Shown here piece after piece: positions 42,801-50,340 of a DNA stretch of 64,000 nucleotides. The position numbers were made by a program, and so were the translations under genes. Origin of the DNA: Photobacterium toruni (GTDB lineage Bacteria; Pseudomonadota; Gammaproteobacteria; Enterobacterales; Vibrionaceae). The stretch is from NCBI RefSeq assembly GCF_024529955.1, contig NZ_AP024854.1:2294001-2358000 (forward strand), written 5' to 3'. Each line of letters starts with the position of its first letter. Within the stretch, counting starts at the first letter, position 1. The notes below the pieces were generated by a model. The model searched no databases and had not been told where the DNA came from. It saw only the letters and a program-made list of their open reading frames with translations.

Positions 42801-43666
42801 AACTCTGCTTGCTGTAACTGTTGTTCACCCTCAACAATTCGCAGCTGTAATTTTGCTGCGGTTAACATGACATTCTGATGCTGTTTTAAGTGTTCAAGCT
42901 GTTGTTGCTGAGTGTTAACTTGCTGACGTACAACCTCTAACTGACTATTTAATGCCAATTTTTGCTCATCTGTTAATAGCGCTACATCGCCAAGCTTATC
43001 TTGCAACTGAACCAGCTTTTGTTTTTCCTCAGTGGCACGTTTATAAGCGGCAATTGATAACCGCCCGTAAATTTCACCGCCCGTCATGCGCTCAAGTAAG
43101 GTTGCTCGCTCATCAGCCCCTGCTTTTAAAAAGGCAGCAAACTCCCCTTGAGGTAACATCACAGCGCGACGGAACTGATCAAAGCTGAGCCCAATTAAAC
43201 GTTCTATTTCAGCTTGGAGTTCTTGTTTTTTACCCGCAAAACGTTGTCCTGTTTCAATGTTTTCTAACCATTGTTCAGCTGCTTGCATTTTACCTTCAGC
43301 GCGACCTCGAGCACGGCGCACTTGCCAATGAGTACGCCAATGCGAGCCATCATTGGCAATAAAATCCACTTCAGCAAAGCCTTCAGCTTTACCGCGCGAT
43401 AAAATACTACGCACATCATTGGCTTTAATGCGATTATCGTCATCATCACGCCCGATTTCGGCATCATTTTTTTTATTGGATTGTAGCCGAGGAATACGAT
43501 CATATAACGCTAAACAAATCGCATCGAGCAAGGTTGATTTACCCGCGCCAGTTTTACCCGTGATCGCAAATAAGCCCGCTTCGCCCAAGCGTCCACCAGC
43601 AAAATCAATCTCAAATTTGGTCTGTAGACTGGCTAAATTCTCACCACGCAGTGCAAGTATCTTCAT
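39869..43666 (-). CDS. sbcC: Exonuclease subunit SbcC
   Basis: Rad50-like ATPase of the SbcCD nuclease, which cuts hairpins and palindromes during replication and repair. The N-terminal half-domain has Walker A ITGKTGAGKSTLLDAICLAL, and the C-terminal half-domain has the signature SLSGGESFLVSLSLALAL and Walker B SLFIDEGFGTLDPDSL. Between them lies a very glutamine-rich antiparallel coiled coil of about 900 residues with a central zinc hook CPLCG near residue 620. Its 1265 residues exceed the 1048 of E. coli; the extra length is in the coiled coil. It starts 17 bases after sbcD ends. Confidence 0.95.
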   Translation of the reverse strand: MKILALRGENLASLQTKFEIDFAGGRLGEAGLFAITGKTGAGKSTLLDAICLALYDRIPRLQSNKKNDAEIGRDDDDNRIKANDVRSILSRGKAEGFAEVDFIANDGSHWRTHWQVRRARGRAEGKMQAAEQWLENIETGQRFAGKKQELQAEIERLIGLSFDQFRRAVMLPQGEFAAFLKAGADERATLLERMTGGEIYGRLSIAAYKRATEEKQKLVQLQDKLGDVALLTDEQKLALNSQLEVVRQQVNTQQQQLEHLKQHQNVMLTAAKLQLRIVEGEQQLQQAELIQQQAAPRYIALQQYEQALPARGDFTLLAQAKQQVIKWAATELQSSATLKDNHHQQAQLQATTDQYQQLLSQKQQAFNALEPKLKQAATIEQQRSGLQLQRDELQKQISLLTNELALKRSQWLTQQQQQQTSQQQYQQLEVELETTQAVKALAEQHNAIKDNIEQFQQAQTDIAQWQTDIKQRQITLTTIINQQTELESQLSGLALQQQQLTAQVAVHDLAQLEQMQDRQRQDYSAYQQCNSKLKDGLYGLDKWHGQLQQRDKLQLQQQALVVTLANNQQRLTALAPELLQLDAQHKEVDHQLTQTRAVMNLIDYREQLVEGEACPLCGALEHPYQQHNPQVATIISQQQQRLQQLAQQLQDTYAEQRQLTQTITQDQHTQTELAQDIDGLNLNIQTLVSQQQCHWSDLMALDLSAITLDEISLSNMSDVAQLAHYQANWSQAIDDATAQMQIIKTQGEQRKKLIAEVKLQQQQIQQLVQQQAEFKETYHQLSQQQTQAQEQQKALVSQCDSQQKIHEQRQQALNAIYGDDSWLTALSQQGKNSFIAELEQQIAQYQTNISQQQQLEKQLAELAPVLAQLISGVEHSEQQLQIMTNKDQQLTQQQAQYWQQRLDLIGEQSLDVIENKAKTEIEQQQQQLQQQQTQLNQLAEAMAANEAHKHHATQQLLEANQAQQQLQQTWGNWLEKLALTESELTALLSKDDTWLPQQRAELKQLEQTLSASQTVLTERQQAHVEHQPLVELATGWFTDHDISNDVSSQQQTMVEWQTQKQHSDDLVFQLRQQLAQAEQAEQQAGDLRSALATQQTQTELWLQMNELIGSATGNKFRTLAQGLTLQQLVLAANEHLQDLAPRYALQPVPGSPLALQVIDHDMGDEVRSVESLSGGESFLVSLSLALALASLAADTRQLGSLFIDEGFGTLDPDSLEMALACLDALQADGRQIGVISHVGTLVERIGVQVAVEAIGGGRSQIIIKG

Positions 43667-43683
43667 GTTATTATTCTCTATTA

Positions 43684-44916
43684 TTATTGTTGTTCTTCAA
43701 CTTGCACTAATAAGCTTTCAAACGCTGCGGTCATTGCAGCATCAGGCTCACCATCGTATTTTTTATTCCAGCTCAGAGAAAAGACTTGTTGTGGTGATAC
43801 CTCTGATAAACGTTGGTGCTGCAAGCCATGTTGCTGTTCTGGATGTTGATAATGCGGAGTAATTTTCGCGAGCCGTACTGATTTTCCTTCCAGCGCTTGC
43901 AATACTTTTTCACGTAATAAAGCTTGAGGCTTATCAAGCAGTACATGCACTTCTAAAAATGGTTGTTGCTCTCGTGGTAACTCTTCATCAGGTAGCGCTT
44001 TAAGTGCCACTAACACTTCATCCAATAGCATCGGTTTCGTTGGCACTTTTAACATATCAACACTACGCGGAATGGTGATGGGCTCAATGTTAGTAACATC
44101 AGTACCCTCTAATTCAACCACTACGATTTGATGGCTATAATTACGCTCAGCCATTGATAATGGAATGGGTGAGCCGCAATAACGTACATGTTCTTGCTTA
44201 GCCACTTTTTGAGCCAAGTGCAAATGACCAAGAGCAACATAACTGACATCATCGGCAAAAATCGTCGCTGGAAGCGCATGTTGATTACCGCCTAATACTC
44301 GTCGCTCAGACATTTCAGAAATTTTTCCTGATGCCATATACACGTGACCCATACCAATTAACGCTTGCTGAGGCTGTTTTCGCTCACGGGCAACGGCAGT
44401 CATTTCTGCATACAACACCTCAACGCCTTTAATCAGTCGATCATCAGTTTCAGTTAAATTTTCAGTGCGTAAATCGGCGCTACGTAAAAATGGCACCGCT
44501 AATACCCATGCAGCCTGTTCACCATCAGCATTGGTTAATGGTACTAACATGCGTTCGCAATCTAATTCACCGTTGTCTAATCGATGAATGCCGCCAACTA
44601 AATGTAGATCAAAGGCTTTTAATAACGCTTGAGGCGCATCGAGTTTACTTGGTGAATCGTGGTTACCACCGATCATCACCACATCTAATTTGGGTAGTGT
44701 TTTAGCTAACCGCGCTAAAAACCGATATAACATTTCCCACGCACTGGCGGCAGGGTTGGCAGTATCAAAAATATCACCCGCCACTAATAAAGCATCCGCT
44801 TGTTGCTGCTCAAGCGTATCAGCAAGCCAATCTAAAAATGCTTGGTGTTCAGTTGCACGACTATAGCCATGTAATTGATGACCAAGATGCCAATCAGAAG
44901 TATGGATAATTTTCAT
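43684..44916 (-). CDS. sbcD: Exonuclease subunit SbcD
   Basis: Mre11-like Mn-dependent nuclease partner of SbcC. Metallophosphoesterase motifs are in order: HTSDWHLGHQ, LLVAGDIFDT, VMIGGNHDSPSK and VALGHLHLAQ. I chose ATG 44916 (MKIIHTSDWHLG, 410 residues), the usual family start; the frame reaching 45003 adds an unconserved segment. No good ribosome-binding site is seen, so expression is probably low. It forms an operon with sbcC. Confidence 0.95.
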   Translation of the reverse strand: MKIIHTSDWHLGHQLHGYSRATEHQAFLDWLADTLEQQQADALLVAGDIFDTANPAASAWEMLYRFLARLAKTLPKLDVVMIGGNHDSPSKLDAPQALLKAFDLHLVGGIHRLDNGELDCERMLVPLTNADGEQAAWVLAVPFLRSADLRTENLTETDDRLIKGVEVLYAEMTAVARERKQPQQALIGMGHVYMASGKISEMSERRVLGGNQHALPATIFADDVSYVALGHLHLAQKVAKQEHVRYCGSPIPLSMAERNYSHQIVVVELEGTDVTNIEPITIPRSVDMLKVPTKPMLLDEVLVALKALPDEELPREQQPFLEVHVLLDKPQALLREKVLQALEGKSVRLAKITPHYQHPEQQHGLQHQRLSEVSPQQVFSLSWNKKYDGEPDAAMTAAFESLLVQVEEQQ

Positions 44917-45125
44917 AATAGGAATAACACGACCAAGCCAGAAATAATCATTCGATTGTACCGTGTGAACTCGTAACAACACAGATATTTGATAGCTAAC
45001 CACCAGTAATCATAACAAAACGTTATTATTTTAATAAATATTGATAATTTTATATTATTTTAAAATTCACCTAAGATTATTCCAACGAAACAAAACCACT
45101 TAATCATCAGTATCGAAGGTAAATT

Positions 45126-45611
45126 ATGAAAATGAATCACGTAGGCATCATGGTTGGCGATATGGATACCGCTGTTGAGTTTTATACTAAAGCACTTGGT
45201 CTTGATGTGGTTATGGGTAATACCAAAGTAACAGAAGAGCGTGAAACCGCGATTGGTAGAATGTGTATTGCCGTCTTTGGCGAAGGCTTTAAAGGTTTCA
45301 ATATTGCCCATTTATTAACGCAAGATGGTATCGGCTTTGAACTGTTTGAAATGAAAGACCGTCAACAACGCCATGAGGTTGATTTCTCTCGCATTGGTAT
45401 TTTCCATTTCTGCCTTCAAACCGATGACTTTCATGGTGTTATTGCTCGAACTGAACAATATGGCGGTAAAGTGCGTATGGATATCATGCGTTATCACCCT
45501 GAAGATGAAAACAACACCTCACAAATGGTTTATTTAGAAGACCCATTTGGTAACTTATTTGAACTTTACTCACATACTTATGAAGAAACTTATTCTGCGA
45601 AGTATGAATAA
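45126..45611 (+). CDS. VOC-superfamily (glyoxalase-like) protein
   Basis: Single-module protein of 161 residues with the beta-alpha-beta-beta-beta repeats of the vicinal oxygen chelate fold. Likely metal ligands are the early His ([12 protein letters not shown]), a mid-chain His in [14 protein letters not shown], and the Glu of [16 protein letters not shown]. Such proteins include glyoxalases, epimerases and dioxygenases; the reaction cannot be told from sequence here. AAGG precedes the ATG. It stands alone between sbcD and rdgC and has its own terminator. Confidence 0.8.
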   Translation: MKMNHVGIMVGDMDTAVEFYTKALGLDVVMGNTKVTEERETAIGRMCIAVFGEGFKGFNIAHLLTQDGIGFELFEMKDRQQRHEVDFSRIGIFHFCLQTDDFHGVIARTEQYGGKVRMDIMRYHPEDENNTSQMVYLEDPFGNLFELYSHTYEETYSAKYE

Positions 45612-45622
45612 TATTTTTAAGC

Positions 45623-45652
45623 GCAAGGATTGGTGTACTTGCCAATCCTTGC
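45623..45652 (+). terminator. Hairpin after the VOC gene
   Basis: Perfect 11-bp stem GCAAGGATTGG / CCAATCCTTGC with an eight-base loop. No T-run follows, so it may not be a full intrinsic terminator. Confidence 0.55.
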
Positions 45653-45736
45653 AACAATCACAAACGTCACTTAGTAATTTGCAGTGGTTGGGTTAAGATA
45701 GCCTCCCAACTGTTTACCCTAGGAAGTGTGACTAGC

Positions 45737-46651
45737 ATGATGTGGTTTAAAAATATACTGACTTACCGTTTTACGCGTGAGATTGACTTAAATGCAGACC
45801 AAATAGAAAAACAGCTGGAAGAATTCCGCTTTACCCCGTGTGGTAGCCAAGACATTCAAAAATTTGGCTGGGCACATGCTCTGGGCAAGCATGGCGATAT
45901 GTTTACCCATGTCTCTGGTGACAACATTTTAATTTGCGCTCGCAAAGAAGAAAAAATGCTGCCAGCGTCAGTGATCAAAGAATCATTGAACAACAAAATT
46001 GAAATGCAGGAAAAAGATCTTGGTCGTAAACTGAAAAAGACAGAGAAAGACACCCTGAAAGATGAAATCGTGATGGATTTATTACCTCGCGCATTCAGTC
46101 GTCAACATCAAACGTACGCGTTGATCATGCCTAAATTAGGCTACATTGTGGTTGATGCGGGTACCTACAAAAAAGCCGAAGATGTATTAGCATTATTACG
46201 TAAATCTATCGGTAGCTTACCTGTTGTGCCTGTTGTGCCTGAAAAACCATTGGCATTGACTCTAACCGAATGGGTTCGTAGCAACCAATCACCACAAGGT
46301 TTTACTATTGGTGAAGAAGCTGAATTTAAAGCGGTTGAAGAAGACGGTGGTGTGATCCGCTGTAAACAGCAAGATTTAAATTGTGATGAAATTCTTGCGC
46401 ACATTGAAGCCAATAAAGTAGTTACTAAACTGGCGCTGAATTGGCAAGATCGTATCGATTTCATTTTAGCGGATGACTTAACTGTTAAACGCCTTAAATT
46501 TTCAGATGAAATTAAAGATCAAAACGAAGATATCGACCGTGAAGATATGGCACAACGCATTGATGCTGACTTGTCATTAATGGGCGGTGAGTTCTCGGTA
46601 TTTTTACCTAACCTATTTGATGTTATCGGCGGCTTAGAAAATAAAGGTTAA
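45737..46651 (+). CDS. rdgC: Recombination-associated protein RdgC
   Basis: DNA-binding ring protein that limits RecA and is needed when replication restart is faulty. The sequence tracks E. coli Rdg[82 protein letters not shown] and [15 protein letters not shown] chose the ATG at 45737 (MMWFKN, 304 residues), which is the family start; AGGAAG lies ten bases upstream. A GTG three codons earlier is less likely. Confidence 0.95.
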   Translation: MMWFKNILTYRFTREIDLNADQIEKQLEEFRFTPCGSQDIQKFGWAHALGKHGDMFTHVSGDNILICARKEEKMLPASVIKESLNNKIEMQEKDLGRKLKKTEKDTLKDEIVMDLLPRAFSRQHQTYALIMPKLGYIVVDAGTYKKAEDVLALLRKSIGSLPVVPVVPEKPLALTLTEWVRSNQSPQGFTIGEEAEFKAVEEDGGVIRCKQQDLNCDEILAHIEANKVVTKLALNWQDRIDFILADDLTVKRLKFSDEIKDQNEDIDREDMAQRIDADLSLMGGEFSVFLPNLFDVIGGLENKG

Positions 46652-46705
46652 TCTCTATATTTTCGAGATTAAGCTTTCAGCTATATAAGTATTGCTTAAA
46701 TAACA

Positions 46706-46743
46706 AAAACAGCCGTCAGGTGTTAACACATAACGGCTGTTTT
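46706..46743 (+). terminator. Terminator of rdgC
   Basis: 11-bp stem AAAACAGCCGT / ACGGCTGTTTT with a 16-base loop. The T-rich arm runs straight into a TTTTACTC tandem repeat. Confidence 0.75.
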
Positions 46744-46779
46744 ACTCTTTTACTCTTTTACTCTTTTACTCTTTTACTG
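46740..46779. repeat. Five tandem copies of an 8-bp repeat
   Basis: Four exact TTTTACTC units and a fifth, TTTTACTG, head to tail. They form the tail of the rdgC terminator, about 35 bases before the end of the permease gene. Copy number is expected to vary by slippage. Confidence 0.95.
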
Positions 46780-46813
46780 ATAATAATTCGTTCGTTATAA
46801 ACATCTATCAGTG

Positions 46814-48277
46814 TTACATGCTCATTCCCATCCCTGCATTGGCTTTTTTACCTAATCGGTAATACCAAATAGAAACAGGAATAAAGATAAGGTTCATCAC
46901 GGTAGTGAAGTTCAAACCAAAGCCTGATTGATTTAATGCACGTACTGTTTGATCAGCGGTAACCCAACCAAAGCCATTAAAGATCGCATCAACACACAAA
47001 CCAGTAAATAGAATCGCAACGAATAATAAGCCAACCATCCATTTTGTTGGGCGTTTACCGTAATATTTTTGATAAACACGAATCATTGGAATAGTTAATA
47101 CATCCGATAAAATAAAGCCAATCACGCCACCAAATGAAATACCACCATGCCACAATGCTGCCGCTAAAATCAGATTACCGACTGAACAAACATAAGCAAT
47201 CATTGCCACAAAAATACCAATGATCACATCAAGCAAAGAATGTAACCACACGGGTAAACCAGCATCATTACTAATAAACAGATCACGCCAGCCATCTTGA
47301 GGCATTAATGCAATTAAAATTGAAGATACCACAACCCCAATTAGAATCTCTTTACCAATCATGGCAATATCCATTTGGAAGAAACCCGCAGACTTCGTGA
47401 TTTTTTCCATAGTGGCAGATTGAGGTTCAGTTGCCATATCCATCTTCATCGCTGAGTGATCGTCAGATTTCATCTTTGACATATCCATGCCGCAATCACT
47501 GTCATCAGACTTCATCTTTGACATGTCCATGCCGCAATCGCTGTCATCAGACTTCATCTTTGACATGTCCATGCCGCAATCGCTGTCATCAGATTTCATC
47601 TTTGACATGTCCATGCCGCAATCGCTGTCATCAGACTTCATCTTTGACATGTCCATGCCGCAATCGCTGTCATCAGACTTCATCTTAGACATGTCCATGC
47701 CGCAATCGCTGTCATCAGCCTTCATCTTAGACATGTCCATGCCGCAATCACCATGATCACCACTCATTTCAGACATGTCCATACCACAACTGGCTTTTTG
47801 GGGTTGAGCATTTAAAAGATGTTGACGCAATTCTTGTTCAACGTCTTTTGGATAAAATCGACTAAATAAAAATCCAACCGTCGCAATTAAAATTAAGCCA
47901 CCAATTATCTCACCCCATAAAAACGTCCAGCCCATTAACGCAACTAAGACAATGAACATCTCAACAATCAAATTAGTACTTGAAACTAAAAATGCCATTG
48001 CGTTAGCAACAGTCGCTTTTTTGGTAAGTAAGGTATGAGACAATGATGCAGCAGCATATGAACATGATGATGACACCATACCTAAAAAGGTAGTAAAACT
48101 TAAACTCACTACGGTCGTTTTACCTAAGTGCTTAACCACACTTGAAACAGGTAATAAATTACGTATCCATGATGACAGTATTAAACCAAATGCCAATGGC
48201 CAAAAAATTTGCCAAACCATATTCCCAAATGTAGAAAACAGATGAATAATCAATCCACCAATATCTTGTCCTATCAT
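46814..48277 (-). CDS. Permease with an internal Cys/Met/Asp repeat domain
   Basis: Inner-membrane permease of 487 residues, resembling the ArsP_1/DUF318 family. About four membrane spans lie in the first 150 residues, and about four or five in the last 210. The hydrophilic loop between them (about residues 164-275) is eight 14-residue units of the form CGMDMSKMKSDDSD, then HSAMKMDMATEP. The dense Cys, Met, Asp pattern suggests metal binding, perhaps copper or another soft metal, but the substrate is not shown. I chose ATG 48277 (MIGQDIGGLI), with AGGAAGG five bases upstream, over a frame reaching 48337. Neighbours give no clue to function. Confidence 0.8.
   Translation of the reverse strand: MIGQDIGGLIIHLFSTFGNMVWQIFWPLAFGLILSSWIRNLLPVSSVVKHLGKTTVVSLSFTTFLGMVSSSCSYAAASLSHTLLTKKATVANAMAFLVSSTNLIVEMFIVLVALMGWTFLWGEIIGGLILIATVGFLFSRFYPKDVEQELRQHLLNAQPQKASCGMDMSEMSGDHGDCGMDMSKMKADDSDCGMDMSKMKSDDSDCGMDMSKMKSDDSDCGMDMSKMKSDDSDCGMDMSKMKSDDSDCGMDMSKMKSDDSDCGMDMSKMKSDDHSAMKMDMATEPQSATMEKITKSAGFFQMDIAMIGKEILIGVVVSSILIALMPQDGWRDLFISNDAGLPVWLHSLLDVIIGIFVAMIAYVCSVGNLILAAALWHGGISFGGVIGFILSDVLTIPMIRVYQKYYGKRPTKWMVGLLFVAILFTGLCVDAIFNGFGWVTADQTVRALNQSGFGLNFTTVMNLIFIPVSIWYYRLGKKANAGMGMSM
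47453..47788 (-). repeat. Eight-unit 42-bp minisatellite inside the permease gene
   Basis: Exact 42-base periodicity: the motif CCATGCCGCAATC (plus strand) recurs at 47485, 47527, 47569, 47611, 47653, 47695 and 47737, with a diverged CCATACCACAAC at 47779. The middle units are nearly identical at DNA level, and the end units (SEMSGDHGD and the HSAMKMD exit) are diverged, as expected if the array grows by internal duplication. It keeps the reading frame, since 42 is a multiple of three. Confidence 0.97.
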
Positions 48278-48538
48278 ATATACCTTCCTATACATATCAT
48301 CATTAACTAATAGCAACATTGTGCAAACATTTCTCACATGTTGCCCTAAAATATAACCAATGTATTTAATGCATACTAAGTATGTATTTTAGTACATTAA
48401 CTCAACAATTAAATCCAACTATTGCCATTGAAAATAGCTCTAAATAGTCACCAACACTGGTATCAATTGATGAAGTAAACCATTATTTTCAAGAAAATTG
48501 GTAATGTGGGAATGAAAAACGTAGAATCTCGCCTCCTC
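48278..48538. other. Divergent interval between permease and trhP
   Basis: The gap holds both promoters. The permease side is AT-rich with TAAGTATG-like runs; the trhP side ends with the structured leader listed next. I see no ORF. Confidence 0.5.
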
Positions 48539-48576
48539 CCTGTAGCACTAGGTGTTATAGGCTGATTTGGAATCAG
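48539..48576 (+). promoter_or_regulatory. Two back-to-back hairpins in the trhP leader
   Basis: CCTGTAGCAC-TAG-GTGTTATAGG gives ten continuous pairs (two G-U), at once followed by CTGATT-TGG-AATCAG with six. They lie 21 bases before the trhP ATG, after a pyrimidine run GCCTCCTCCC. No T-run follows, so these are not a plain terminator. A translational or RNA-stability control element is the likeliest reading. Confidence 0.55.
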
Positions 48577-48597
48577 ACATCTAAAGAGAATTGAATA

Positions 48598-49986
48598 ATG
48601 TTTAAACCAGAATTACTATCTCCAGCGGGTAGCCTTAAAAATATGCGTTACGCCTTTGCCTATGGTGCAGATGCTGTTTATGCCGGCCAACCACGTTACA
48701 GCCTTCGCGTTCGTAATAATGAATTCAATCTAGATAACCTTAAAATTGGTATCGATGAAGCGCATGCTCAAGGTAAAAAGCTGTATGTGGTTTGTAATAT
48801 TCAACCACATAACTCAAAGCTTAAAACCTTTATTCGTGATTTAAAGCCAATTGTCGATATGGGTCCGGATGCACTTATCATGTCAGATCCAGGTCTAATC
48901 ATGATGGTTCGTGAAGCATTTCCTGAAGTAGTAATTCACCTTTCAGTACAAGCTAATGCCGTTAACTGGGCAACCGTTAAATTCTGGGCTAGCCAAGGTG
49001 TTGAGCGTGTCATTCTGTCTCGTGAACTATCACTAGAAGAAATCGAAGAAATTCGTGAGCACTGCCCTGATACTGAACTAGAAATCTTTGTTCATGGCGC
49101 ACTTTGTATGGCTTATTCTGGTCGTTGTTTGCTATCTGGCTACATCAACAAACGCGATCCGAACCAAGGCACATGCACTAACTCATGCCGTTGGGAATAC
49201 AAAGTAGAAAAAGCCGTCGAGAACGATTCAGGTCAAATCATAGAAGCTCAAGATGCGATTCAAATTCAAGAAATTGAAGAGCGTCCAAACAATACATTGG
49301 GTCTTGGTAAGCCAATTGATGATGTTGTATTGCTAAGTGAATCTCACCGTCCTGAAGAAAAAATGGCAGCATTTGAAGATGAGCATGGTACTTACATCAT
49401 GAACTCTAAAGATCTTCGTGCGGTACAGCATGTTGAGCGCCTAACTAAAATGGGTGTGCACTCGCTAAAAATTGAAGGTCGTACTAAATCGTTCTACTAC
49501 TGTGCTCGTACAGCACAAGTTTACCGTAAAGCGATTGATGATGCCGTTGCGGGTAAACCATTTGATGATTCATTACTTGGTACATTAGAAAGCCTAGCGC
49601 ACCGTGGTTATACTGAAGGTTTCCTTCGTCGCCATACTCATGATGCTTACCAAAATTATGATTACGGTTACTCAATTTCAGAAACTCAACAATTTGTGGG
49701 TGAGTTTACAGGTAAACGCCGTGGCGACCTTGCTGAAGTTGAAGTGAAGAATAAATTCATTGTTGGTGACAGCCTTGAAGTTATGACACCACAAGGTAAC
49801 GTTATCTTCAAACTTGAAACCATGGAAAACCGTAAATCAGAAGTGATTGATGATGCTAAAGGTAATGGTCACTTTGTGTTTATTCCAATGCCATCAGATA
49901 TGGATCTCGATTTTGGTCTATTGATGCGTAATTTAAGTAACGGTGAAGATACTCGTAACCCACACGCACCTAAAGACGGTAAATAA
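48598..49986 (+). CDS. trhP: tRNA hydroxylation protein TrhP (YegQ, U32 family)
   Basis: U32-peptidase-type Fe-S protein, 462 residues, needed for 5-hydroxyuridine at wobble position 34 with prephenate as the hydroxyl source. Seen are the start MFKPELLSPAGSLKNMRYAF, the family signature EIFVHGALCMAYSGRCLLSGY, and cysteines in GTCTNSCRWEYKV that match the Fe-S site, plus SLKIEGRTKSFYYCARTAQVYR. The gene ends five bases before yfhL, which supports the link between the two. The true role is tRNA modification, not proteolysis. Confidence 0.92.
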   Translation: MFKPELLSPAGSLKNMRYAFAYGADAVYAGQPRYSLRVRNNEFNLDNLKIGIDEAHAQGKKLYVVCNIQPHNSKLKTFIRDLKPIVDMGPDALIMSDPGLIMMVREAFPEVVIHLSVQANAVNWATVKFWASQGVERVILSRELSLEEIEEIREHCPDTELEIFVHGALCMAYSGRCLLSGYINKRDPNQGTCTNSCRWEYKVEKAVENDSGQIIEAQDAIQIQEIEERPNNTLGLGKPIDDVVLLSESHRPEEKMAAFEDEHGTYIMNSKDLRAVQHVERLTKMGVHSLKIEGRTKSFYYCARTAQVYRKAIDDAVAGKPFDDSLLGTLESLAHRGYTEGFLRRHTHDAYQNYDYGYSISETQQFVGEFTGKRRGDLAEVEVKNKFIVGDSLEVMTPQGNVIFKLETMENRKSEVIDDAKGNGHFVFIPMPSDMDLDFGLLMRNLSNGEDTRNPHAPKDGK

Positions 49987-49991
49987 GCACT

Positions 49992-50246
49992 ATGGCACTG
50001 CTCATTACAACTAAATGCATTAACTGTGATATGTGTGATCCTGAATGCCCCAATGAGGCAATCACCATGGGCGATGAATTTTATGAAATCGACCCTGATC
50101 GCTGCACAGAATGTAAAGGGCACTATGATAAGCCAACCTGTCAGTCAGTTTGTCCTATTACCAATTGCATTATTACGGATCCTGAGCATATCGAATCAGA
50201 TGACGAACTACTTGAAAAGTTTGTTACTCTCCAAGGTCTAGCTTAG
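49992..50246 (+). CDS. yfhL: YfhL-type 2[4Fe-4S] ferredoxin
   Basis: Small ferredoxin of 84 residues with two cluster motifs: CINCDMCDPECPNEAI and CTECKGHYDKPTCQSVCPI, the second with the expanded spacing seen in Alvin-type ferredoxins. The tail is acidic (EHIESDDELLEKF). It is adjacent to trhP with five bases between; in E. coli YfhL is required for the TrhP reaction, so it is the likely electron donor. Confidence 0.93.
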   Translation: MALLITTKCINCDMCDPECPNEAITMGDEFYEIDPDRCTECKGHYDKPTCQSVCPITNCIITDPEHIESDDELLEKFVTLQGLA

Positions 50247-50273
50247 TTTTCAGTAATAAACCGCATAAAAAAA

Positions 50274-50305
50274 GCGCCGCTCAGTTAACTGGGTGGCGCT
50301 TTTTT
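50274..50305 (+). terminator. Terminator of trhP-yfhL
   Basis: Stem GCGCC(G)CTCAG / CTGGG(T)GGCGC with a TTAA loop, followed by six Ts. The matching A-run upstream lets it serve mepA on the other strand as well. Confidence 0.93.
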
Positions 50306-50340
50306 ATTTAATACTTAATTTATAACAAATTAGCCCAACA

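Noticed and set aside
47431..47756. Plus-strand frames of 85 and 89 codons with repeats such as MPQSLSSDFIFD
   Set aside because: They are reflections of the 42-bp minisatellite on the strand opposite to the permease gene; no ribosome-binding site and no independent support.
47453..47788. Repeat array as a CRISPR
   Set aside because: Units are contiguous, with no unique spacers, and they encode protein in frame.
48539..48576. CyaR-type small RNA gene upstream of trhP
   Set aside because: No T-run terminator follows the hairpins, and the sequence does not match CyaR beyond a pyrimidine run; a cis leader is simpler.
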